Positions 1 through 9,868 of a stretch of DNA of 64,000 bases are shown here, piece after piece. Under the pieces are notes generated by a model that saw nothing but the letters and a program-made list of their open reading frames with translations, did no database searches and was not told the origin of the DNA. The first letter of the stretch is position 1. Each line of letters opens with the position of its first letter. This DNA comes from Tabrizicola piscis (lineage in GTDB: Bacteria > Pseudomonadota > Alphaproteobacteria > Rhodobacterales > Rhodobacteraceae). The translations under genes and the position numbers were made by a program. The stretch is taken from positions 372,001 through 436,000 of the forward strand of contig NZ_CP034328.1 of the NCBI RefSeq assembly GCF_003940805.1, read 5' to 3'.

Positions 1-1304
1 GTCAGGTGATAGCCATCCTCGGCCTCCACCTCGGCCATAACGACACCTTCCTGATGCAGCCATGCGCGCTTGCGCCCCTCGGCGAAGGGCAGGATCAGGG
101 TCTGGTCGGTCTTGGCTTCGTCAAAGACCAGAGAGATCGCGTCCAGCAGGGTCGGCACGCCTTCGCCGGTCAGGGCGGAGACCGGGAACACCCGGTCACG
201 CCCCGTGGCGCCAAGGGCAAGGGCGGCGCGGGCAGCCGGGTCGACGAGGTCCAGCTTGTTCCACACCTCAAGCACCGGGACGGCGGGCTTGACGCCAAGC
301 GAGGTCAGGATTTCGGCCACGTCCTGCGCCTGTTCGGCGGTTTCGGGGTGGCTGATGTCGCGGACATGCAGGATCAGGTCCGCCTCAAGCACCTCTTCCA
401 GCGTGGCGCGGAAGGCGGCGACAAGCTGGGTCGGCAGGTCGGAAATGAAGCCCACGGTATCGGAGGCGATGATCTTGCGCCCTGCCCCGCCATCCGGCGC
501 GGGCAAGGTGATGCCGCGCATCGTGGGGTCAAGCGTGGCGAAAAGCATGTCCTTGGCCAGAACCTCGGCCCCGGTCATCCGGTTGAACAGCGTGGATTTG
601 CCAGCGTTGGTATAGCCCACGAGCGCCACCAGCGGAAACGGCACCTTGCGGCGCGAGGCGCGGTGGAGTTCGCGGGTCTTCACCACCTTGTCCAGCTGGC
701 GCTTGAGGCGGATGACCTGATCGTCGATGGCGCGGCGGTCGGCCTCAAGCTGGGTTTCCCCCGGGCCGCCGACAAAGCCAAAGCCGCCGCGCTGGCGTTC
801 AAGGTGGGTCCAGGCCCGGACAAGGCGGGTGCGCTGATAGCTGAGCGCGGCGAGTTCGACCTGCAACACCCCTTCGCGGGTGCGGGCGCGGTCGGCGAAA
901 ATCTCAAGGATCAGCGAGGTGCGGTCGAGAAGTTTGACGCCCCACTCCTTTTCCAGATTGCGCTGCTGGACGGGGGAGACGGTGCCATCGACCAGCACCA
1001 GTTCAATCTCGTCCGCCTTGAAGCGGGTCTTGAGGTCTTCGACCTTGCCGGAGCCGATCAGCGTGGCGGGGCTGGTGCGGGACAGGCGCACGACCTCGGC
1101 CCCGCGGATGTCAAGTTCCGGCAAGGCGGCGGCGAGCGCCACAGCCTCGGCCAGCCCATGTTCGGGCAGGCGGCGGGCGTTGGCGGACTTCAGCGCCGGA
1201 TGCAGGACATAGGTGCGCGTCGGCTGCGCGGCGGTGTCGCGCAGACGTTGCCCTGCCCTTTGTGAGAGCAGGTCATCCGGGTCCTGAGGATCGGTGGAGA
1301 TCAG
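1..1304 (-). CDS. hflX: GTPase HflX (3' end outside window)
   Basis: HflX is a ribosome-associated GTPase that splits stalled or heat-damaged ribosomes. Translating the minus strand gives the family layout: an N-terminal HflX domain with the [16 protein letters not shown] segment and the [15 protein letters not shown] signature, then a G domain with Walker [10 protein letters not shown], switch/G3 DTVGFI and G4 NKLD. The frame is open to the window edge, so only the last few residues are missing. No ATG, GTG or TTG lies in frame near the expected N-terminus. The best start is CTG at 1304, which overlaps the hfq stop (CTGA) and sits just after the purine-rich AAGGGGAAGA. Gene identity is secure; the start codon is an inference. 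Confidence 0.93.
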   Translation of the reverse strand, partial: MISTDPQDPDDLLSQRAGQRLRDTAAQPTRTYVLHPALKSANARRLPEHGLAEAVALAAALPELDIRGAEVVRLSRTSPATLIGSGKVEDLKTRFKADEIELVLVDGTVSPVQQRNLEKEWGVKLLDRTSLILEIFADRARTREGVLQVELAALSYQRTRLVRAWTHLERQRGGFGFVGGPGETQLEADRRAIDDQVIRLKRQLDKVVKTRELHRASRRKVPFPLVALVGYTNAGKSTLFNRMTGAEVLAKDMLFATLDPTMRGITLPAPDGGAGRKIIASDTVGFISDLPTQLVAAFRATLEEVLEADLILHVRDISHPETAEQAQDVAEILTSLGVKPAVPVLEVWNKLDLVDPAARAALALGATGRDRVFPVSALTGEGVPTLLDAISLVFDEAKTDQTLILPFAEGRKRAWLHQEGVVMAEVEAEDGYHL

Positions 1305-1534
1305 TCTTCCCCTTCGTACAGGCTGATGGGTGCGCCCGGCATGATGGTTGAAATGGCGTGCTTGTAGACCAGCTGCGATTGTCCATCACGGCGCAACAGC
1401 ACGCAGAAGTTGTCAAACCAGGTGATCACGCCCTGCAGCTTGACCCCGTTTATCAGGAAGATCGTTACCGGAACTTTGGCCTTCCGCACATGATTGAGGA
1501 AGGCGTCTTGCAGGTTTTGCTTGTCGGCGGCCAT
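1301..1534 (-). CDS. hfq: RNA chaperone Hfq
   Basis: Hfq is the hexameric Sm-like RNA chaperone that pairs small RNAs with mRNAs. The 77-residue product has the Sm1 segment ([10 protein letters not shown]...[15 protein letters not shown]) and Sm2 (YKHAISTI, here in place of the more usual YKHAIST motif region), followed by a short C-terminal tail, which is normal for alphaproteobacteria. An upstream in-frame ATG at 1606 would add 24 charged residues. I prefer the ATG at 1534 because it gives the family's usual N-terminus (MAADKQNLQ) and has AAGG about 10 bases upstream. It lies between trkH and hflX in the conserved alphaproteobacterial order. Confidence 0.96.
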   Translation of the reverse strand: MAADKQNLQDAFLNHVRKAKVPVTIFLINGVKLQGVITWFDNFCVLLRRDGQSQLVYKHAISTIMPGAPISLYEGED

Positions 1535-1721
1535 TGCTTTTTTGCCTTGTTTTTCTAAAGCTTCACTGTCGCGGCTGCGGTGTTTTTCTATCAGCCCTGT
1601 CGTCACCGCCTAAGACGGCCTGCCCCAAGTATGAAGCGGGTTTCAGGGAGATTCCAGCGCAAAAATCAGGCTGTTACGCGACGGGCGGTTGAGTGGCCGC
1701 AGTCCGGGTCAGCGGCCGGGG

Positions 1722-3239
1722 TCAGCGGCGGCCCCGGGCGGGCAGGATCAGCGCCAGAAGGGCGAGTGTTTCCAGCCGTCCCACAATCATCGCAAGACCA
1801 AGCGCCAGCTTCACGGACGGGGTCAGATCGCCATAGGCGATGGGCAGGCTGGCCCCGAAGTCAGCCAGTTGGCCCGTCGTGGTCAGGGCGGCGATGGCAA
1901 GCACGAGGGCCGGTTCGAAAGCAACGCCAAGCAGTGCGAGGACAGCGGTCATGACGGCGATGGTGAAGGCGAAAAGCATGAAGAAGACCCAGGCCAGTTG
2001 GGCCCCTTCTTCACGCAGGCGGCGGGCGTCACCGCCACCGCGCCCGATGGAGTTGGGGTGGATGATCCGCTCCAACTCACGCTCACCGTGGCGCAGAAGG
2101 GCATAGACCCGGAGCAGCTTGACCCCGCCTGCGGTTGTTGCCGTGCCGCCACCGATGATGGCCAGCGCAAGCAGGATCAGACCGGGCGTGCCGATCCCCG
2201 ACCATTGCGCAGCACTTTGCCATTCGGCCGAGACATAGCCGGTGGTGGTGAGGAACGAGGCGGCGGTGAACAGGATGCCCCAGAGCGAGGCCAGCGCGCG
2301 CGGGGCGTCTTCGGCGAGTCCGGCCGCCTCGGCGACGAACCAGTGGCGCAGGAACAGGATGACTGTCACGCTGAGGACAATGAGCGCGGCCAAGCGCAGT
2401 TCGGGGTCGCCGGGCAGGCCGCGGCGTTGCGCGGCCGGGCCGGGCCCGGGAAGCGCGCGACGGGTGATCGCGAAGATGAAAAAGAGGAAGATCAGCATCT
2501 CGCCCGGGATTCCGGCACCGGACCCGGCAAGGCCGGATTGCCCGGAAATGCCCGAGGTCGAGAGCGTGCCCATGGCATGGATCAGGGCCGTCGTCGCCGG
2601 TTCCCCGGCAAGCAGCAGGCCAAGCCAGAGCAGAAGGGTCAGGGCGGTAAAGACGGGAAACAGCCGGAGCGCATAGCGGGTCAGGCGTTCCGAAGGCTCG
2701 GCCGTGCGGGTGACCTGGGCCGTGCCATGCGCCCCCCGCCCCGGCACGCGGCCCGAGGCGACCTCGGACCCGCCAAGGTTCAGGGGGGCAAGGATGGCAT
2801 AGGCGGCCAGCAGCACGAAGAACCCGCCGTACCAGCCGACGATCGCCCGCCACAGGTGCACGGTATCCGACAGCCGGTCTGCCGGATACACGGTCGCGCC
2901 CGTGGTGGTGAAGCTGGAGGTCATCTCGAACCAGGCGTTGATCAGGCTGGTGTCGGGCAGCGCCTCACGCAGGGGCAGGACCATGGCGACGGGCAAGAGC
3001 AGATAGGCCCCGACGAGCGAGGCAAGGTGGCTGCGGGCGGCATCGCGCGGGGTGAAGGCGGCGGTGGCGATGCCCAGCATCACGGTCAGGATCAGCAGGA
3101 TAAGCGCGGCGTAGAAGAAGGCGCGGGCAAGTTCGTTCTGGTCGGTGGCCACGCCATGCAGCGCGGGCAAAAGTGCCAGGCAGCCGGTGATCCCAAGGAG
3201 CACGACCAGAAGCGGCAGTTCTGCCAGACGCGACAGCAT
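1722..3239 (-). CDS. trkH: Trk potassium uptake protein, membrane subunit TrkH
   Basis: TrkH is the K+-translocating inner-membrane subunit of the Trk system. The 505-residue protein is almost entirely hydrophobic. It contains the four pore-loop filter segments of the family: FTTTGATV near residue 120, LSTSGISG near 245, LTTTGYVS near 335 and GGTATTAGG near 385. Its ATG shares one base with the trkA stop (TGATG), so the two are translationally coupled. The C-terminus ends with ARGRR. Confidence 0.95.
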   Translation of the reverse strand: MLSRLAELPLLVVLLGITGCLALLPALHGVATDQNELARAFFYAALILLILTVMLGIATAAFTPRDAARSHLASLVGAYLLLPVAMVLPLREALPDTSLINAWFEMTSSFTTTGATVYPADRLSDTVHLWRAIVGWYGGFFVLLAAYAILAPLNLGGSEVASGRVPGRGAHGTAQVTRTAEPSERLTRYALRLFPVFTALTLLLWLGLLLAGEPATTALIHAMGTLSTSGISGQSGLAGSGAGIPGEMLIFLFFIFAITRRALPGPGPAAQRRGLPGDPELRLAALIVLSVTVILFLRHWFVAEAAGLAEDAPRALASLWGILFTAASFLTTTGYVSAEWQSAAQWSGIGTPGLILLALAIIGGGTATTAGGVKLLRVYALLRHGERELERIIHPNSIGRGGGDARRLREEGAQLAWVFFMLFAFTIAVMTAVLALLGVAFEPALVLAIAALTTTGQLADFGASLPIAYGDLTPSVKLALGLAMIVGRLETLALLALILPARGRR

Positions 3240-4615
3240 CAGAAAAAGTCGATCGAGACCTGCAAGAGGCGTTCAACCTCGGGCACGTCGCTGGCCATGG
3301 CGAAAAGGGCGATGACGTCACCGGCTTCGATGCGCAGGTCCACCGTGGGTTTCAGGACCTTTTCGCCCTTCATCACCGCGCCGACAAGGACGCCTTCGGG
3401 AAACTCGATATCCCGGACAAGGCGCCCGGAGAGGGGCGAGGTGGACAGGACCTGCGCCTCGATCATCTCGGCCTCGGCGTCGCCGATGGAATAGACGGCG
3501 CGGACCCGGCCATGGCGGATGTGGCGCAGGATCGACGACACGGTGGTCGCGCGCGGGTTGATATAGGCGTCGATGTCGAGGGGGGCCATCAGGGGCGCAA
3601 GCGTGGGGTCGTTCACCAGGGCGATGGTCATCTGACAGCCCGCCTGCTTGGCCCGGACCGCCACCAGCAGGTTGGTCTTGTCGTCATCCGTCACGGCAAG
3701 GATGGCATCGGCGCGGTCGATCGCGGCTTCCATCAGAAGATCGATGTCCATGCCATCGCCGTTCAGCACAATCGTGCGTTCCAGCGAGTCGGCGGCATGT
3801 TCGGCAGTGGCGCGGTCTTTCTCGATGATCTTGGCGCGGATCCGGTCGGTCCGCTTTTCCAGCGCAAGGGCCACGGCAAGCCCGACGTTGCCGCCCCCGA
3901 CGATGACGATGCGTTCCTGTTTCTTGGTCTTCTTGCCAAAGATTTCCAAGGCGCGGTTGACGTCCTCGATATGGGTGAAGACGTAGATCTGATCCTCGGC
4001 AAACAGCTGGTCGCCGGCTTCGGGCGCAAACAGGCGGCCTTCGCGGCGGATGCCGACGACGATGGCGCGGAGGGTGGAGAACAGCTCGTTCAGCTGGCGC
4101 AGGGGCGTGTTCAGGACCGGGCAATCTTCGGACAGCTGGATGCCCAGAAGCTGCGCGTGGCCGCCCATGAAACTTTCCGTGTCAAAGGTCGCGGGGGCGG
4201 CAAGGCGCTGCAGCGCGGCCTCGGCCACCTCACGCTCGGGCGAGATCACCACGTCGATGGCAAGCTGGTCCTGGTTGGTCAGATCCCCATACAGGGCATC
4301 AAGATAGTTCTGCGCGCGGATGCGGGCGATCTTGCGGGTGATGTTGAAGATGGAATGGGCCACCTGACAGGTGACCATGTTCACCTCATCCGAATGGGTG
4401 GCGGCGATCAGCATGTCGGCGTCGCGCGCGCCGGCCTTTTCCAGCACGTCCGGATGGCTGGCAAAACCGACCACGCCTTGCACGTCCAGCGTATCGGTCG
4501 CCCGGCGCACAAGGTCGGCGTTGGTGTCAACCAATGTGACATCGTTCTTTTCGCCAGAGAGGTGGCGCGCGATCTGCCAGCCGACCTGGCCCGCCCCGCA
4601 GATGATGACCTTCAT
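3239..4615 (-). CDS. trkA: Trk potassium uptake protein, regulatory subunit TrkA
   Basis: TrkA is the cytoplasmic NAD(H)-binding gating subunit of the Trk K+ transporter. At 458 residues it has the usual two tandem RCK units. The first nucleotide-binding motif, GAGQVGWQIARHL, starts at residue 7; the second, VIVGGGNVGLAVALAL, lies near residue 240. Each is followed by a TrkA-C domain; the second is recognisable in the C-terminal SGRLVRDIEFPEGV region. It is followed directly by trkH. The gap to ntrX downstream of its start is about 120 bases. Confidence 0.96.
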   Translation of the reverse strand: MKVIICGAGQVGWQIARHLSGEKNDVTLVDTNADLVRRATDTLDVQGVVGFASHPDVLEKAGARDADMLIAATHSDEVNMVTCQVAHSIFNITRKIARIRAQNYLDALYGDLTNQDQLAIDVVISPEREVAEAALQRLAAPATFDTESFMGGHAQLLGIQLSEDCPVLNTPLRQLNELFSTLRAIVVGIRREGRLFAPEAGDQLFAEDQIYVFTHIEDVNRALEIFGKKTKKQERIVIVGGGNVGLAVALALEKRTDRIRAKIIEKDRATAEHAADSLERTIVLNGDGMDIDLLMEAAIDRADAILAVTDDDKTNLLVAVRAKQAGCQMTIALVNDPTLAPLMAPLDIDAYINPRATTVSSILRHIRHGRVRAVYSIGDAEAEMIEAQVLSTSPLSGRLVRDIEFPEGVLVGAVMKGEKVLKPTVDLRIEAGDVIALFAMASDVPEVERLLQVSIDFF

Positions 4616-4736
4616 CAGATTCCCCGCGTCCCGCCGTGGGGAACTGCATGTCAGATCAGGCGGGGGGGGTCAATCGGTCCCGCCCCAAGGCTACCCGGCA
4701 TCATGCCACAAGAGGGCCGGACGCCGGGCGCTTTCG

Positions 4737-6137
4737 CTATTCGTCGTAGTCGGTGAACCCTCGCCCGGCACCACCCCGCGATGTGCCGACCACACCAAGG
4801 GATTTCAGCTTTCGGTGCAGGGCCGAGCGTTCCATGCCGACAAAGCTGGCCGTGCGGCTGATATTGCCACCAAAGCGGTTGATCTGGGTCAGAAGATATT
4901 CCCGTTCGAAAAGTTCGCGGGCTTCGCGCAGGGGAAGGGCCGCGATGGCACCGGAGAGGGGCAGACCGCCGGTCTCTGCCTCGGACTTCGGTTCGGTGCC
5001 GGGCAGTTCATGCGCCTCGATCGGGCCGGACGTGTCGCCCAGGATCAGCACGCGTTCGACCATGTTGCGGAGTTGGCGGATGTTGCCGGGCCAGGGCATG
5101 GTCTGCAGCATCGTCTCAGCCTCGGGCGTGAAGCTGCGGGCGGGGAGGCCCTGGGTCTTGTGGAACCAGCCGATGAAGTGGCGGGCAAGGTCGGGGATGT
5201 CTTCGCAGCGTTCCGACAGCGCCGGAACCGGGATCGGGACGACGTTGAGGCGGTCGTAAAGTTCCTGACGGAACCGGCCAAGACCGATTTCGCTGCGCAG
5301 ATCGCGGCAGGTTGAGGAGATCACGCGCAGATCGACGCGGACCTTGTCGGTGCCGCCGGCGCGAGTGAATTGCTGTTCGGTGAGGACGCGGAGGATTTTG
5401 CCTTGGGTGCCAAGGGGCATGTCGGCGACTTCGTCGAAATAGACCACGCCGCCATGGGCCTGTTCCAGAAGGCCGGGTTCCACGCCGCGTTCAGGGGTTT
5501 CGCGGCCGAACAACACCTCTTCCATCCGCTCGGGCTCGATCGAGGCGGAGGAGACGGTGATGAAGGGGGCAGACGCACGGTTGGAGTTGCTGTGGATGTA
5601 GCGGGCGGCCATTTCCTTGCCCGACCCGGGTTCGCCCGTCAGCATCACGCGGCCGTTGGATTTGGTCACCTTGTCGAGGTTGGATTTCAACGTCTTGAAG
5701 GCGGCTGAGCTGCCCAGCATGTCCGCCGAGGCGACGTCACGGCGGCGGAGTTCCTGATTCTCGCGGCGCAGGCGCGAGGTTTCCATGGCGCGGGCGACGA
5801 CGACCATCAACTGGTCGATGTTGAAGGGCTTTTCGATGAAGTCATAGGCGCCCTGCTTGATCGCGGCGACGGCGATTTCGATGTTGCCATGGCCCGAGAT
5901 GATGACGACCGGCACATCGGGGTTGTCGCGCTTGACCGTCTTGAGGATGTCGATCCCATCCATCCGACTGTCTTTCAGCCAGATGTCGAGGATCATCAGC
6001 GACGGGGGTTCCGCGTTGATTTCGGCCATGCAGTCGTCGGAATTCGCGGCAAGCCGGACGGTGTAGCCTTCATCCTGCAGGATGTCGCCCACCAGTTCAC
6101 GGATGTCCTGTTCATCATCAACGATCAGAATGCTCAT
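4737..6137 (-). CDS. ntrX: Nitrogen assimilation response regulator NtrX
   Basis: NtrX is the response regulator partner of NtrY, used in nitrogen, redox and envelope responses in alphaproteobacteria. The 466-residue protein has a receiver domain with phosphoacceptor D51, an AAA+ domain with Walker A GEPGSGKE and Walker B VVYFDEVADM, and a C-terminal Fis-type helix-turn-helix (NISRTASFVGMERSALHRKL). The GAFTGA loop that contacts sigma-54 is replaced by a divergent stretch (LFGRETPERGVEPG), as in other NtrX proteins. The start overlaps the ntrY 3' end by 20 bases. Confidence 0.96.
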   Translation of the reverse strand: MSILIVDDEQDIRELVGDILQDEGYTVRLAANSDDCMAEINAEPPSLMILDIWLKDSRMDGIDILKTVKRDNPDVPVVIISGHGNIEIAVAAIKQGAYDFIEKPFNIDQLMVVVARAMETSRLRRENQELRRRDVASADMLGSSAAFKTLKSNLDKVTKSNGRVMLTGEPGSGKEMAARYIHSNSNRASAPFITVSSASIEPERMEEVLFGRETPERGVEPGLLEQAHGGVVYFDEVADMPLGTQGKILRVLTEQQFTRAGGTDKVRVDLRVISSTCRDLRSEIGLGRFRQELYDRLNVVPIPVPALSERCEDIPDLARHFIGWFHKTQGLPARSFTPEAETMLQTMPWPGNIRQLRNMVERVLILGDTSGPIEAHELPGTEPKSEAETGGLPLSGAIAALPLREARELFEREYLLTQINRFGGNISRTASFVGMERSALHRKLKSLGVVGTSRGGAGRGFTDYDE

Positions 6138-8439
6138 GCTTTACCTCCTTGCCCGCCTTGGCTTGCGGGGCTTGGTTCTTGGGTCGGCGGCGGGGGACAC
6201 GCGGCAGGCGTATCTCGGCCAAAGCGCCGGGGTGGGTGGCACCGTCAAACACCGGCGCGTCGAGAAGGGCGAGCGTGCCGCCATGTTCCTCGATGATCTT
6301 CTTGACGATGGGCAGGCCAAGGCCGGTGCCCTTGTCACGGGTGGTCACATAGGGTTCGAACAGGCGGGCGCGATCGGGCGGCAGGCCGGTGCCGTTGTCC
6401 ATGATGCGGATGACGGCTTCGCTGTCATCGGCTTCCAGCGTGACGCGGATTTCGGGCACAAAGCCCGCAGGGGCCGACTTTTCGCGATAGGCTTCAATGG
6501 CTTCGCCCGCGTTCTTCATCAGGTTTGTCAAGGCCTGGCCGATCATGGTCGCGTCAAGTTCCAGCGGCAGGGGACCGGGAAGGATGGACGTGACAAAGCG
6601 CACGTCGGGCTGGCCGTTTTCCTGCAAAAGGACCGCCCCGCGCAGCAGTTCGGCAAGGTCGCAATCGCGGCGGTCGGGTTCGGGCATGCGGGCGAATTTG
6701 GAAAATTCGTCCACAATCCGGCGCAGGTCGTTGGTCTGGCGGACGATGACATCGGTGTATTGCTCCAAGTCTTCGTGGTCGCGGACTTGGGACGAAAACT
6801 TGCGCTTGATCCGTTCGGCGGACAGCTGGATGGGCGTGAGGGGGTTCTTGATTTCATGCGCAATGCGGCGGGCCACGTCGCCCCATGCGGCCATCCGCTG
6901 GGCGCTGACGAGGTCGGTCACGTCGTCGAAGGCCACGACATAGCCCTCAAGACTGCCGTCCTCGCTGCGCCGCACGCTCATCCGCACCAGCAGGCTTTCA
7001 ATCTTGCCTTTGCGGGTCAGGCGCACCTCTTCCTGAACGGCGGTGCCGGCGCCTTCGCGGACGCGGTCGAACAGGGGGGCAAACTCTGGCACGGCAGCGG
7101 CAAGCGGGATGTCGGACTGGCCATCGGCAAAGTCGAGCAGGCGTTCGGCGGCGCGGTTCACAAAGTCGATGTCGCCGTCGCTGTCCAGACCGATGACACC
7201 CGCCGTCACGTTGGACAGCACTGAATCGAACAGGCGGCGGCGGCGTTCGGTCTGGCTGTGGCTGACCATCAAGGCGTCGCGCTGGCCTTTCAACTGACGC
7301 GTCATCTGGTTGAACAGGCGGCCAAGCGAGGCGATTTCGTCATCGCCCTCCTCTTCAGTGACCTGCACATCCAGATCGCCGCCCCCTACCCTTTCCGCCG
7401 CCCCCGCCAGACGACCCACTGGCCGCGACAGGCGTTCAGCGAACCACAGGCCAAGCCAGACGGCAGCAAGGATCAGGATCAGCGCAAAGCCAAGGTAGAT
7501 CAGGCCGAAGTTGAACAGCAGCCGCCCACGTTCGCTTTCCAGCTGGTTGTACAGCTGGACGGTTTCCTGCGTTTCATCAAGAAGGGAGAGGATCGAGCCG
7601 TCCACCTCACGCGTGACGTAAAGATAGCGGTCGGGGAAGGCGTCAAGGTAGACAAGCGCGCGAAATTCGTTGTTCGGCCAGTCCGGGATCAGGACGGTGT
7701 TGCCTTCGCGGGCCAACCGCAGCTGTTCGGCGCTGATCGCTTCGAAGCCGAACAGATAGGACCGTTCGCCGCGCGTCTTCAACTCGCCATCGCCATCGAC
7801 AAGGTAAGCTTCCTTGAGGCCGCGCTGAATGACGGCCTGCCCCTGCGACAGGACCGGGCGCAGTTGGTCGTCGCGCAGAAAGACGGTCTGCCGTTTGGCG
7901 GTGTTGATAAAGCCTGACAGGGCTGCGACATCCGCGGCCAGATCGTCGCGCTGCACCGCCTCATACGCCTGGGCGGCGGCGAGAGAGGAGCCGACAACCG
8001 ACCGGACGCGTTCGGAAAACCAGCCCTCAAGCCCGATGTTGATGGACAGGACGGCGAAGACGGCCACAAGGACGGTGGGCACAAGGGCGATCAGCATGAA
8101 GACGCCCGACAGCCGCATGTGCAGCCGCGACCCGGCGGATCGTGACCGGCGGTCGGCGATCATGCGCGATACGCGGGCCAGAACCAGCGCCGCGATGACA
8201 AGGACGTAGATCAGGTCGGTCAGCAGGATCAGCCGCAGGATGGGCGATGCTGCGTCCTGATTGAACGGCCCCATGGCCAGAAAGGTGCCCACTGCCAAGA
8301 GCGGGCCAAGGAAAACAAGGCCAAGCGTAACCGCCGTCTGCACCCGCCGCTGCCGACGCAGGCGCGAGAAGCGAGCCCAGACATCCCTTTGAACTGCCCG
8401 ATCCAACCGATCCTGCCCGTAACCCGGGGGTTTTCCCAC
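6118..8439 (-). CDS. ntrY: Sensor histidine kinase NtrY
   Basis: NtrY is the membrane histidine kinase that phosphorylates NtrX. The 773-residue protein starts with several transmembrane segments and a periplasmic loop. A HAMP-like linker (RPVGRLAGAAERVGGGDL) follows, then a PAS domain, a HisKA box ([20 protein letters not shown]) and a HATPase_c domain (N box NLMKNAGEA; G boxes DNGTGLPP and GTGLGLPIVKK). Its length and order match the family. It starts about 65 bases after the ntrC stop, so it is probably co-transcribed with the ntr operon. Confidence 0.95.
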   Translation of the reverse strand: MGKPPGYGQDRLDRAVQRDVWARFSRLRRQRRVQTAVTLGLVFLGPLLAVGTFLAMGPFNQDAASPILRLILLTDLIYVLVIAALVLARVSRMIADRRSRSAGSRLHMRLSGVFMLIALVPTVLVAVFAVLSINIGLEGWFSERVRSVVGSSLAAAQAYEAVQRDDLAADVAALSGFINTAKRQTVFLRDDQLRPVLSQGQAVIQRGLKEAYLVDGDGELKTRGERSYLFGFEAISAEQLRLAREGNTVLIPDWPNNEFRALVYLDAFPDRYLYVTREVDGSILSLLDETQETVQLYNQLESERGRLLFNFGLIYLGFALILILAAVWLGLWFAERLSRPVGRLAGAAERVGGGDLDVQVTEEEGDDEIASLGRLFNQMTRQLKGQRDALMVSHSQTERRRRLFDSVLSNVTAGVIGLDSDGDIDFVNRAAERLLDFADGQSDIPLAAAVPEFAPLFDRVREGAGTAVQEEVRLTRKGKIESLLVRMSVRRSEDGSLEGYVVAFDDVTDLVSAQRMAAWGDVARRIAHEIKNPLTPIQLSAERIKRKFSSQVRDHEDLEQYTDVIVRQTNDLRRIVDEFSKFARMPEPDRRDCDLAELLRGAVLLQENGQPDVRFVTSILPGPLPLELDATMIGQALTNLMKNAGEAIEAYREKSAPAGFVPEIRVTLEADDSEAVIRIMDNGTGLPPDRARLFEPYVTTRDKGTGLGLPIVKKIIEEHGGTLALLDAPVFDGATHPGALAEIRLPRVPRRRPKNQAPQAKAGKEVKHEHSDR

Positions 8440-8504
8440 CCTGCACCACTATATCTTGATGTGGTCCGGGGTGAAACCCAAAAGACACAGGGTCCGTGGC
8501 CGGG

Positions 8505-9868
8505 TTACATCAATTTACGGCGACGGGTCACGCGGATGTCGAGGTCGGTGATCTTCTTGCGCAGCGTGTTGCGGTTGATGCCCAGAAGATCGGCGCATTT
8601 CGCCTGATTTCCGGCAGTTGCATCCAGCGCAATCTCGATCAGGGGCAGTTCCACCTCGCGCAGGATGCGCTGGTAGACGCCGGGGGGGGCAGTTGGCCGC
8701 CGTGCAGATCGAAGTAGCGCTTCAGGTGGCGCGCGACGGAGGCGGACAGCTTTTCCCCCCCGCCACCATCCGCGCGGGGTTCGGGGCTGGGCTGGTTGCC
8801 CAGAACCTGTTCAACCTCCAACCGCGAAATCTCGGATTCGGAGGCGGTGACAAGCAGGCGGCGGATCGTGTTTTCCAGCTGGCGCACGTTGCCGGGCCAG
8901 CTGTAGGCGCGGACCAGTTCGGTGGCGTCGGCAGACAGGCGGCGGACAGCGCCAAGATCACGTTCGCCCTTGGCAAGGAAATGTTCGGCCAGCAGCGGGA
9001 TGTCATCCACCCGTTCGCGCAGGCTGGGGACATGCAGGCTGACGCCGCCAAGGCGGTAGTACAGATCCTGCCGGAACTGGCCGGCTTCCATGCGGGCGGA
9101 GAGGTCGGATTGGCTGGTGGACATGATGCGGGGGGCATTGTCGCCCAAGAGGTCCAGCATGCGGACGACGCGGGCTTGGGTATCCTCGTCGAAATCGGCG
9201 ACCTCATCAAACACGATGGACCCGCCGCGCGCCTTGGCAAGCAGGGTCGAGGGGCCGTCGACGCCTTGGAGGTCAGCGGCCTGGGCCACCGCAAAGGGCA
9301 AGGTCCGCCGGTCCGAAAAATCATGGATCGCGCGGGCGATCAGCGATTTGCCGGTGCCGGATTCGCCTGTGATCAGAACCGGAAGGTCGGTGTTCATCAC
9401 CCGCGCCACCAGCCGGTAGAGCGACTGCATGGCGGGCGTGCGTCCCACCAGCGGCAGATCATCGCCCGCATCGCGCGGGGCGACCACCACTTTGGGGGTG
9501 CGGCGCTTTTGTTCAAGCGCCTTGGAGGACCGCTTCATCAGGTCGGGCAGGTCAAAGGGTTTGGGCAGGTAGTCGAAGGCTTCGGCTTCAGCCGCCTGAA
9601 TGGCGGTCATGATGGTGTTCTGGGCGGAAATCACGATGACCGGCAGACCGGGGCGCATCTTGGCGATCCGCGGCAGGGCGTCCAGACCGTTGCCATCGGG
9701 CATGATGACGTCAGAGATCACCAGATCGCCCTTCCCTTCTTCCACCCAGCGCATCAGCGTCATCAGGCTGGAGGTCGCGTGGACCTTGCACCCGGCCCGC
9801 GTCAAAGCCTGCGTCAGAACGGTACGGATCGTGCGGTCATCATCAGCGACGAGGACGGTGCCATCCAT
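8505..9868 (-). CDS. ntrC: Nitrogen regulation response regulator NtrC (reading frame broken by a 1-base deletion)
   Basis: NtrC is the DNA-binding response regulator of nitrogen control. The receiver domain carries phosphoacceptor D53, and an AAA+ domain with Walker A GESGTGKS and Walker [11 protein letters not shown] follows. The GAFTGA loop is absent: the sequence goes from [12 protein letters not shown] straight to LLAKARGG, as in Rhodobacter capsulatus NtrC, which activates sigma-70 polymerase. The frame breaks at a run of eight G (plus strand 8682-8689). Restoring one base gives [20 protein letters not shown] and then a complete Fis helix-turn-helix ([20 protein letters not shown]), ending in RRRKLM and TAA at 8505. 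Length is 1364 bases, one short of 455 codons. A sequencing error is the simplest explanation. The start ATG overlaps the ntrB stop (TAATG). Confidence 0.9.
8682..8689. other. Frameshift site: G8 tract inside ntrC
   Basis: Eight consecutive G on the plus strand (eight C in the coding strand) where the ntrC frame needs a multiple of three. Upstream codons read DLHGGQLPP in one frame; the conserved Fis domain resumes in another frame immediately downstream. Confidence 0.9.

Noticed and set aside
6..1265. 419-residue plus-strand open frame at the window start
   Set aside because: It is antisense to hflX, whose minus-strand translation shows clear GTPase motifs.
1689..3494. 601-residue plus-strand open frame
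   Set aside because: Gln/Gly/Arg-rich antisense shadow of trkH.
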